Assembly (NCBI GenBank): GCA_007695205.1
Contig: REEF01000934.1
Coordinates: forward strand, 1 to 5,195
From: Planctomycetaceae bacterium
GTDB taxonomy: Bacteria > Planctomycetota > Planctomycetia > Pirellulales > Pirellulaceae
Length of the DNA stretch: 5,195 nucleotides
Reading direction: 5' to 3'
Every line of letters begins with the position of its first letter. Positions within the stretch are counted from its first letter, which is position 1. A program made the translations under genes and the position numbers. Below, in pieces: positions 1 through 5,195 of the stretch. Under the pieces are notes generated by a model, which saw only the letters and a program-made list of their open reading frames with translations, was not told where the DNA came from and did not search any database.

Positions 1-119
1 ACGCGACCGGTCTGCACGATGGTGACGGGAAGGGGTCGGGAGTCGTTTTCGGGCATGCCGCTTTCCATGTGGTTGGTCGTTGGCCGAAAACGACTCCCGA
101 CCCCGTGCGCGTCGCCCAT
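1..119 (-). CDS. possible 5' end of a downstream gene (partial, hypothetical)
   Basis: A minus-strand frame starting with ATG at 119 stays open to the left edge, about 39 codons. Internal ATGs lie at 68 and 56. The first has an AAGG at 132-129 with a 9-base spacing; the one at 56 has a weaker GGAAAG in front. The last part (MPENDSRPLPVTIVQTGR from the ATG at 56) reads like an ordinary protein start. Both arms of the 21-bp inverted repeat lie inside the longer version, which argues that the longer N-terminus is translated repeat DNA and that the true start is at 56 or beyond the window. The frame begins 56 bases after the pump stop codon on the same strand, so it could be co-transcribed. I recognise no family. 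It may be non-coding. Confidence 0.3.
   Translation of the reverse strand, partial: MGDAHGVGSRFRPTTNHMESGMPENDSRPLPVTIVQTGR
32..104. repeat. 21-bp perfect inverted repeat, REP-like stem-loop
   Basis: Positions 32-52 (beginning GGGGTCGGGAGTCGTTTT) are the exact reverse complement of 84-104, separated by a 31-base loop. There are no mismatches, and pairing stops on both sides. The loop begins next to an 8-bp palindrome, GGCATGCC (52-59). The element lies about 70 bases past the pump stop codon. In RNA it would form a very stable hairpin, able to protect the 3' end of the operon transcript or slow transcription, but no T-tract follows the stem on either strand, so it is not a standard intrinsic terminator. 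The length, GC-rich arms and position outside genes fit a dispersed REP/BIME-type repeat. Only one copy is visible here, so its repetitive nature is inferred. Confidence 0.85.
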
Positions 120-174
120 GCAAGGCTACCTTAATTGGCAAGACACTCCTGGCCGGGTGCTTAGCTCCGGAACC

Positions 175-3100
175 TCACGACTCACTGCCTCGATAGAGCA
201 GCCAGTAGACGATGGGGATAACGACCAGGGTAAAGAGGGTCGAGGTCAGGATGCCGAACATGATGGCCCAGGCCAGGCCCGCGAAGATGGGGTCCAGGGT
301 GATGACCCAATTGCCCAGCAGCGTGGTGCCGGCCGTGGCCAGGATAGGTCGCGTGCGGACGGCGACGCTACGGATCACGGCTTCCTGAAGCGGCGTGCCC
401 TCGCGGACGGCCATCTGAATGAATTCGATCAGGACGGCTGAGTTTCGGACGACAATCCCCGCCAGCGCGATCATGCCGATCATGGCCGTCGCTGTAAAGA
501 ACATCGGGTCGGGGTAGCCGCCGGCGGGTACATCGAACATCGCGTTCAACAACGAGAACCCCGGCATGATGCCGATCATGGTCAGCGGGATCGCCAACAT
601 GATCACTGCCGGTAGCAGCCGCGATCCGGTCTGGAACATCAGCAGCACGAAGATCAGCAGCAGCGCGGCACCGAAGGCGAGCCCCAGATCGCGGAAAACG
701 TCCAGCGTGATCTTCCATTCGCCCTCGCCCGTCCAAACGACGGTGTAACCGTCCGGCATGGCCCACGGATCGTTGCCGCCCGGCGAGAACCAAGTGCGCT
801 GGGCGGCTGGTCGGATCGCGGCTGCCGGTTCGGGCGCACTACCGTCAGGCTGCTGGTCGAATTGCATGTCCAGAATGGCATCGGCTGGTGGTCGCCCCGC
901 GACCTCGCCGTAGACGAAGACAACGCGTCGCAGGTTCTTGCGGTAAATCGAAGACGGCTCGATGGTCTCGACAAACTGGCCCAAGGCGCCCAACTGGACC
1001 AATTGGCCTTGCTGGCCGACCATATAGATCTCTGCCAGGTCATCCGCTGCCGAGCGGATCGCGCGAGGCAAACGTAGCTCGACCCACAGCGGTTCGATCT
1101 CGCCCGGTTGCTGCAACACGGTGGTGCGCAAGCCGCTCAAGGCCAACTGCAGGGTTTCGGCGATCATTTGCGTCGAGACGCCCGACAATGCGGCCTTGGG
1201 TTTGTCGGTCACGAACAGCAGACGTTGTTGCGGGACTTCCGCACTGATGTCGACATCCACCACGCCCGGTTCGCGAGCCAGACGAGTTTCGACACGTTGG
1301 GCGGCGGCGATCAGATTCGCGTAATCCCCAACTTGCGGCCCGTAGACCTCGGCAGTGATCGTCGCCAACACCGGCGGTCCCGGCGGAACCTCGACCAGCT
1401 TGACCCGAGCCCCCGAGTCGGTAGCCAACGCGGTCAGGTCGTCACGGATTCGCAGCAGGATGGTGTGGGATTGTTGAGCACGCTGTGTTTTCGGTGCCAA
1501 GTTGACTCGGATGTCCGCCAGGTTGGGACCGGTTCGCAAGAAATAGTGACGCACCATCCCGTTGAAATCCATGGGAGACGGTACCCCGACATAGATCTGA
1601 TAATCGACCACCTCGGGCACCCCGGCCAGATAATCGCCCAGCCGCGTCGCGACGGCTTGGGTGGTTTGCAGGGTGGTTCCTTCCGGCATGTCGATGACGA
1701 TCTGGAACTCGTTCTTGTTATCGTAGGGCAACATCTTCAATGGAACGACCCGCAGCGCCGGCAGCATCAGGGCGGCCAGGAACATCAGGCCGATCAACGC
1801 CAGCACGCCAAGCGACAGCCACGTACGATTCAAGATCGGACTCAACAAGCCGCGACTGATCCGATACAAGGGCCGTTTGGTCAGATCGAACGGTTCGTCC
1901 TGGTCGGTGGCCTTGCGGTTGGACTTGCTGAACGCCATCAGAGCCAACCACGGGGTCAGCACGAACGTAACCAAGGTGGAAAACGTGACGGTCAGGGGAA
2001 CGTTCAACGCCATCGGCGCCATGTAAGGACCCATCATGCCCGTGATGAACATCAGCGGCAGGAAGCTGGCGATGATGGCCAACGTGGACATGATCAACGC
2101 CGGACGGACTTCCTGGACAGCTCGCAATAACGCTTGGCGCGGCGGCAAGATCCGCATGCCGAAGTAACGAGCGATGTTTTCCACGTCGGTGATCGGGTCG
2201 TCGACCAGCAGGCCCAACGAGAGGATCAGCGCGAAGAGAGTCACCCGGTTGATCGTATAGCCCACCAGCAGGTTGACGAACATGGTCAAGCCGTAACAGA
2301 CGGGGATCGCCAGGGCTACGATCAGCGCAGCGCGCCAGCCGATGGTTAGCCCGATCAGCCCGATGACGGTCAGCACGGCGATCACCAGGCTCTGGACCAG
2401 TTCGTTGACTTTGTCGTTGGCCGTTTCGCCATAATCTCGCGTGATGCGAAAGAACACGCCGGTCGGCAAGTGCGTTTCCGCCAGTTCGTGCATCCGCTGC
2501 TCGACCGACTGGGCCACCCAGACGGCATTGCTGCCTTTGCGTTTGGCCACCGCGATGTGTGTGGCCGGAAATAATTGGCCGGCTTCCGGCGGTGCACGGA
2601 GATCCGCGCGGGTGACCGGCGAGGATTCCTTGGCCCCCGCCGGGTTGCTGGCTGCGGGGCCGAATCCGATCCAGGTGTAACTGTGCAATTCCTCGGGACC
2701 GTCCAGCACCCGGGCCACATCGCGCAGGTAGACGGGCCGGTTGGCGAACAGATTGACAACCAGATCTTCCAGTTCGCGGGGATCGGCGACGAAGGCTCCT
2801 GCATCCACCAGGATCTCTTGATTCTGCTGGTCGAAAGCACCCGCCCGCACCTGCACGTTGCTGGCCCGCAGGGCTTGAGCCACCTGCAGCGGGGAAGTGT
2901 GTCGAGATGCCAGGCTGATCGGGTCCAGTTCGACGCGGATACGGCGCTGGCGGCCGCCGTTCACCCAGACTCGGTTGGTGTCGCGGATGCTCTGCAATTC
3001 GTTCTGCAATTCGGCCGCGATCCGGTGCAGGTGGAAATCGTCGTACAGCTCGGGCCGCTCGGACCACAACGTGACGTTGACGATCGGCACGTCGTCCACC

Positions 3101-3516
3101 TCGATCGGCTTAACCACCCAGGCTTCGACCGAAGGCGGGATCTGATCGACGTTGGACTGGATCTTGTTGTACAGCTTGACCAGCGAATCCTCGCGGTCTT
3201 CTCCGACATAGAAGCGGACCGTCACGATGCTCTGACCGGCACGGGACATCGAATAGACATATTCGACACCGTCGATCTGGTACAGCATTTTTTCCAGCCG
3301 CGAAGTCACTTTGCGTTCCACTTCTTCGGCGGACAGACCGGGGACCGAGATCATGACATCGGCCAGCGGCACGACGATCTGCGGTTCTTCCTCACGCGGC
3401 GTCAGCCACAGCGCGGCCAGGCCCAGGGCCAGGGAGACCAAGATGACCAGGATGGCCACGTCGCCGCGGAGGAACAGTTCGACGATGCGAGTCAGCAGGG
3501 GGGGCTTATCGTCCAT
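175..3516 (-). CDS. RND family efflux pump, inner-membrane permease subunit (HAE/AcrB-like, divergent clade)
   Basis: Proton-driven inner-membrane pump of a tripartite RND efflux system; it would work as a trimer and pass substrate to the adaptor and an outer-membrane channel. The 1113 residues show the duplicated RND plan. TM1 is at about 18-38, a large periplasmic porter/docking loop at 40-370, TM2-TM6 at about 372-528, TM7 at 566-590, a second periplasmic loop at 590-940, and TM8-TM12 at 944-1107. TM4 carries VDDPITDVEN, with D439/D440 matching the AcrB proton-relay pair D407/D408. TM10 carries GIVVRNSAVLIEF, so R1024 occupies the AcrB K940 position. RTRP (1054-1057) keeps the TM11 arginine region. 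The single-Asp motif of heavy-metal CusA pumps is absent, which favours an organic or amphiphilic substrate, although the substrate cannot be named. The protein is about 60 residues longer than AcrB, explained by Pro/Ala-rich insertions near 284-318 and 885-925. The start is fixed by an in-frame TAA seven codons upstream and an AAAGGA. The family call is secure; the specificity is unknown. Confidence 0.97.
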   Translation of the reverse strand: MDDKPPLLTRIVELFLRGDVAILVILVSLALGLAALWLTPREEEPQIVVPLADVMISVPGLSAEEVERKVTSRLEKMLYQIDGVEYVYSMSRAGQSIVTVRFYVGEDREDSLVKLYNKIQSNVDQIPPSVEAWVVKPIEVDDVPIVNVTLWSERPELYDDFHLHRIAAELQNELQSIRDTNRVWVNGGRQRRIRVELDPISLASRHTSPLQVAQALRASNVQVRAGAFDQQNQEILVDAGAFVADPRELEDLVVNLFANRPVYLRDVARVLDGPEELHSYTWIGFGPAASNPAGAKESSPVTRADLRAPPEAGQLFPATHIAVAKRKGSNAVWVAQSVEQRMHELAETHLPTGVFFRITRDYGETANDKVNELVQSLVIAVLTVIGLIGLTIGWRAALIVALAIPVCYGLTMFVNLLVGYTINRVTLFALILSLGLLVDDPITDVENIARYFGMRILPPRQALLRAVQEVRPALIMSTLAIIASFLPLMFITGMMGPYMAPMALNVPLTVTFSTLVTFVLTPWLALMAFSKSNRKATDQDEPFDLTKRPLYRISRGLLSPILNRTWLSLGVLALIGLMFLAALMLPALRVVPLKMLPYDNKNEFQIVIDMPEGTTLQTTQAVATRLGDYLAGVPEVVDYQIYVGVPSPMDFNGMVRHYFLRTGPNLADIRVNLAPKTQRAQQSHTILLRIRDDLTALATDSGARVKLVEVPPGPPVLATITAEVYGPQVGDYANLIAAAQRVETRLAREPGVVDVDISAEVPQQRLLFVTDKPKAALSGVSTQMIAETLQLALSGLRTTVLQQPGEIEPLWVELRLPRAIRSAADDLAEIYMVGQQGQLVQLGALGQFVETIEPSSIYRKNLRRVVFVYGEVAGRPPADAILDMQFDQQPDGSAPEPAAAIRPAAQRTWFSPGGNDPWAMPDGYTVVWTGEGEWKITLDVFRDLGLAFGAALLLIFVLLMFQTGSRLLPAVIMLAIPLTMIGIMPGFSLLNAMFDVPAGGYPDPMFFTATAMIGMIALAGIVVRNSAVLIEFIQMAVREGTPLQEAVIRSVAVRTRPILATAGTTLLGNWVITLDPIFAGLAWAIMFGILTSTLFTLVVIPIVYWLLYRGSES

Positions 3517-3527
3517 GGAATGCCAGA

Positions 3528-3533
3528 TCCTTT
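3528..3533 (-). promoter_or_regulatory. ribosome binding site of the RND pump gene
   Basis: The minus strand reads AAAGGA at 3533-3528, 11 bases before the ATG at 3516. It lies in the 44-base gap after the adaptor stop codon, so the pump has its own initiation site and does not depend on overlapping stop/start codons. An in-frame TAA at 3537-3535 rules out a start further upstream. Confidence 0.65.
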
Positions 3534-3560
3534 CTTAACCGACCGCGATTCGGCGAAGCA

Positions 3561-4685
3561 CTACAAATTGCCTTCTGGTGCGGCATCGGGCGGATCGTAC
3601 AGCACCACGCGTTCCCCCGCTTCCAGACCGCTCAGCACCTCGACCTGATACGGGCTACCGAATCTTCCCGTGGTGATGAAACGCCGCTCGAGCGTCCGAC
3701 CGTCCTCGGCGACCACATCGACGAACTGCAATTGGCCCAGCTTCTGAATCGCCGCGGTGGGCAGACACAGATGCCGCCGCACGCCGCTGGGGATCCGCAT
3801 TCGCCCGAACATACCCTCGTACAGCCCCTGGGCGTCGGTCAAGGCGACCTTGACCAGAAACGACCGGCTGGCCGCTTCCGCCTGTGGAACGATCTCGTCG
3901 ACCCGCGCCTCCACATCCCGCTCCACCGCGTCGATATGGACCGTCAACCGCTCGCCCACCCGCAATTTGATGGCCAGGTTTTCCATCACGGGCGCTTCCA
4001 GTCGCAGCGATCCCGGATCGTACAGAACCAAGAGCGGTACGCCGGGTTGAGCCGTATCGCCAGGCTCGGCCAAACGGTCGACGATCATGCCGTCCTGCGG
4101 TGCCAAGATCTCTGCAAAGGACAGATTCACCTCGGCCTCGGCGACCGCCTGTTCGGCCTGGCGGACTTGCGATCGAGCCAGTTCGACATTCGTCTTGCTC
4201 TGTTCAAACTTCATCGTCGGCAGGATCCGCTCGGCGTGCAGCCTGGTGTCTCGCTCCAGATCGCTTTCGGCATGCTTCAACGAAGTGACCGCAGACTCGA
4301 GCGCGGATCGAACCTGCTCCAATCGGGAGCGAATGTCGCGCGGATCAAGCTGGACGAGCACATCACCTTGCTTGACCAAATCGCCCGCCTTGACGTGGAT
4401 CCTATCGATCGGAGCCAGGATGCGCGGCGCGATCTCGGTCCTGGTAGCCGCCCGAAGAGTGCCCACGGCTTCGGCAAAGTACTCCTTTTCCACCTCGTAG
4501 ATCTCGCCCAGCTCGACCGATCGCTCGGGAGACAATGTCCGTTGTACGGGAGCCGTAGCGCTCGGTGAAATCTTTTCCGCGAACATGCCGATCATCACGG
4601 CGACGATCAATGCCATCACCCCCAGCGCCACGAGGATCGGCAGGGCTGTCTTGAAGACCATTTTGAAAACGACTTCTTTTTTCAC
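3561..4685 (-). CDS. RND efflux periplasmic adaptor (membrane fusion protein, HlyD/AcrA type)
   Basis: Periplasmic adaptor that joins the RND pump encoded just downstream to an outer-membrane channel. From the chosen GTG it has 374 residues. A short basic N-terminus (KKEVVFKMVFK) is followed by a hydrophobic helix at about 13-35 with no lipobox cysteine, so it is probably held in the inner membrane by an uncleaved anchor. Next come the first lipoyl half (83-118, with IHVKAGDLVKQGDVLVQLD), an alpha-helical coiled-coil hairpin (about 119-190, rich in Glu, Arg, Ala and Gln), and the second lipoyl half (191-227, with ILAPQDGMIVDRLAEPGD). A beta-barrel (228-301, ending in YEGMFGRMRIPSG) and a membrane-proximal domain (302-365, with LPTAAI and GLEAGERVVL) complete the usual order. 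Length is normal. An ATG at 4721 would add 12 residues, but its AGGAG touches the start codon; the GTG has AGGAG at a 7-base spacing. The gene comes first in the operon. Substrate is unknown. Confidence 0.96.
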   Translation of the reverse strand: MKKEVVFKMVFKTALPILVALGVMALIVAVMIGMFAEKISPSATAPVQRTLSPERSVELGEIYEVEKEYFAEAVGTLRAATRTEIAPRILAPIDRIHVKAGDLVKQGDVLVQLDPRDIRSRLEQVRSALESAVTSLKHAESDLERDTRLHAERILPTMKFEQSKTNVELARSQVRQAEQAVAEAEVNLSFAEILAPQDGMIVDRLAEPGDTAQPGVPLLVLYDPGSLRLEAPVMENLAIKLRVGERLTVHIDAVERDVEARVDEIVPQAEAASRSFLVKVALTDAQGLYEGMFGRMRIPSGVRRHLCLPTAAIQKLGQLQFVDVVAEDGRTLERRFITTGRFGSPYQVEVLSGLEAGERVVLYDPPDAAPEGNL

Positions 4686-4692
4686 CTCGAAA

Positions 4693-4697
4693 CTCCT
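4693..4697 (-). promoter_or_regulatory. ribosome binding site deciding the GTG start of the adaptor gene
   Basis: The minus strand has AGGAG at 4697-4693, then seven bases, then GTG AAA AAA GAA at 4685. This spacing is ideal. The competing ATG at 4721 has an AGGAG at 4726-4722 with no spacer, and a third in-frame ATG at 4661 has only a weak GAAG upstream. The GTG start also gives a typical positively charged N-terminus directly before the membrane anchor. Confidence 0.75.
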
Positions 4698-4725
4698 GTC
4701 CGCAGGCTGTCGATAACACATCTCC

Positions 4726-4733
4726 TACCGGTA
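4726..4733. other. 8-bp palindrome TACCGGTA in the adaptor leader
   Basis: TACCGGTA is perfectly self-complementary and lies about 40 bases upstream of the adaptor GTG. Its left end overlaps the unused AGGAG next to the ATG at 4721. It could be half of an operator, but one 8-bp palindrome is easily expected by chance in a sequence this long. Confidence 0.2.
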
Positions 4734-4746
4734 CGTTCCATCATTG

Positions 4747-4765
4747 GACGACTTTTGGAGTCGTC
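4747..4765. promoter_or_regulatory. short hairpin upstream of the efflux operon
   Basis: GACGACT (4747-4753) and AGTCGTC (4759-4765) form a perfect 7-bp stem with a 5-base loop. It lies about 62 bases upstream of the adaptor start, so it could be a 5'-leader hairpin or a dyad operator for a dimeric repressor. No partner regulator is visible in the window, and the functional role is inference. Confidence 0.35.
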
Positions 4766-4811
4766 TGTCGAGGTCAGTAGATCCTAACGAACTCAGCCGA
4801 ACGCAATAGCA

Positions 4812-4838
4812 AACGTAGCTCGAAAGATCGAGCACGTT
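4812..4838. terminator. bulged 11-bp stem-loop, possible terminator between the right-hand frame and the operon
   Basis: AACGT and GCTCGA (4812-4823, one bulged A at 4817) pair with TCGAGC and ACGTT (4828-4838) around an AAGA loop, giving 11 base pairs. It lies about 60 bases after the stop of the possible minus-strand gene at 4899 and about 127 bases before the adaptor start. That position would suit a terminator insulating the efflux operon. The run after the stem is only moderately T-rich (TTTGCTATT on the minus strand, ATTT on the plus strand), so termination is uncertain and it may instead be a regulatory dyad. Confidence 0.4.
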
Positions 4839-4898
4839 ATTTCGACATCGCACGCCGTTTGACGCTTAAGTGTGTCGCGATCGGGAACGTTTGGGTTG

Positions 4899-5195
4899 CT
4901 AGTCGTGGTCGGCTGATCTCGGCAAATCCATGCACATCCCGGACAAATTGTCCAGCACCACAGCGAACACCAAGGATCTTCTAATGCTTTCGACGACGCC
5001 CCAGTAACCACCGAGCGTTGGATTCGCGGCAATATCCTGTTCACGCCTTGGCTCCAAATCAGCCTGCTTAACCATATCTGTGATTCCAATGCAGCCCATT
5101 GGCGCTATAAAGCTTCGTGTATTCTGTCGGCTGGACGACCGCGACTGCTGAATCTCCACCCCCAAAAAATGCACATTTCGTTTACTCGCCAGAAT
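4899..5195 (-). CDS. possible 3' end of an unrecognised gene (partial)
   Basis: A minus-strand frame enters from the right edge and runs 98 codons to a TAG at 4901-4899. By hand count about 59% of its third positions are G or C, rising to roughly three quarters in the final third, which is mild support for coding in DNA that is less GC-rich than the operon. The last part reads like protein (for example NPTLGGYWGVVESIRRS, then LVFAVVLDNLSGM), but I recognise no family and see no catalytic motif. A GTG at 5174 and an ATG further in (at about 5097) could serve as starts, but none has a clear ribosome site. It could equally be a decayed gene or chance open frame. Confidence 0.3.
   Translation of the reverse strand: MLASKRNVHFLGVEIQQSRSSSRQNTRSFIAPMGCIGITDMVKQADLEPRREQDIAANPTLGGYWGVVESIRRSLVFAVVLDNLSGMCMDLPRSADHD

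Larger units (their letters stand above)
4686..4898. other. non-coding leader/intergenic region upstream of the efflux operon
   Basis: These 213 bases separate the adaptor start from the stop of the possible gene on the right, and no credible gene lies within them. They should contain the operon promoter and any operator, but I find no convincing -35/-10 pair; the best, TAGGAT on the minus strand with TTGCTA 20 bases upstream, has poor spacing. Three symmetrical sequences, listed separately, are the only structured signals. No divergent regulator gene (TetR, MarR or two-component) is visible, although such genes often sit beside RND operons. Confidence 0.6.

Noticed and set aside
153..170. 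Weak hairpin just after the pump stop codon
   Set aside because: Only four continuous GC pairs plus an internal loop and no T-tract; not a credible terminator.
1108..2130. Long plus-strand open frame (340 codons) opposite the pump gene
   Set aside because: It lies wholly antisense to a well-supported RND gene. Its product is a Gln/Arg/His/Asp-rich sequence without domains, as expected from the complement of GC-rich coding DNA.
1718..3067. Minus-strand frame of 449 codons overlapping the pump in another frame
   Set aside because: An Arg/Gly/Pro-rich shadow of the pump gene; the pump frame has clear family motifs throughout this stretch.
175..3516. Assignment of the pump as a CusA/CzcA heavy-metal exporter
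   Set aside because: TM4 has the two-aspartate HAE-type pattern, not the single-Asp heavy-metal signature, and the adaptor lacks the His/Met-rich metal-binding ends seen in some metal systems.
2575..3648. Long plus-strand open frame (357 codons) spanning the pump 5' end and the gap to the adaptor
   Set aside because: Antisense to conserved coding sequence on the other strand and with low-complexity composition; no domain or credible start.
3732..4568. Plus-strand open frame (278 codons) opposite the adaptor gene
   Set aside because: Antisense to all adaptor domains, with no recognisable protein features.
4665..4674. GAAAACGACT shared with the inverted-repeat arm at 86-95, and GGAGTCGT at 4757-4764 shared with 39-46
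   Set aside because: Matches of 8-10 bases are not rare enough in this length to show extra repeat copies; the first lies inside the adaptor coding start.
4723..4739. GGAAC on the minus strand resembling an ECF sigma -35 element
   Set aside because: No matching -10 element at the expected distance, and a five-base motif is too common.
4780..4812. Possible sigma-70 promoter on the minus strand (TTGCTA and TAGGAT)
   Set aside because: Only 4 of 6 matches in each box and a 20-base spacer, so not supportable as a promoter.
4793..5089. Minus-strand frame of 98 codons upstream of the operon
   Set aside because: Trp/Cys-rich, improbable composition; it overlaps the more protein-like frame ending at 4899 and runs through the stem-loop at 4812-4838.

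Overview
The window holds one clear module: a two-gene, minus-strand operon for a tripartite RND-type efflux system. The promoter-proximal gene (4685 to 3561) encodes the periplasmic adaptor (membrane fusion protein, HlyD/AcrA type). It is followed after 44 bases by the inner-membrane RND pump (3516 to 175). No outer-membrane TolC-like channel gene is in the window, so the third component must be encoded elsewhere.

Organism: the DNA is GC-rich with strong GC preference at third codon positions, and the envelope is clearly diderm because it carries an RND pump and adaptor. A 21-bp perfect inverted repeat at 32-104 looks like a dispersed REP-type element. Together with the codon use and the Gln/Pro/Ala-rich protein style, this suggests a planctomycete (Pirellulales-like). 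That assignment is an inference, with no rRNA or marker gene to confirm it.

Layout from left to right. Positions 1-174 are the region downstream of the pump gene. They contain the inverted repeat and a minus-strand reading frame that stays open to the left edge and may be the start of the next gene. Positions 175-3516 are the RND pump. Positions 3561-4685 are the adaptor, for which a GTG start with a well-placed AGGAG is preferred over an ATG 36 bases upstream. Positions 4686-4898 are a non-coding leader/intergenic stretch with a short hairpin, a small palindrome and a longer bulged stem-loop. Positions 4899-5195 are more AT-rich and hold a minus-strand frame open to the right edge, possibly the C-terminus of an unrecognised protein.

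How the genes work together: the pump would take substrate from the periplasm or inner membrane using the proton gradient. The adaptor, anchored by an N-terminal helix, would join it to an outer-membrane channel. The pump is a divergent hydrophobe/amphiphile-type RND protein. TM4 reads VDDPITDVEN, and the position of the essential TM10 lysine of AcrB is arginine. I see no wholly new system. The most notable points are the variant proton-relay residues, two loop insertions in the pump, and the repeat element.
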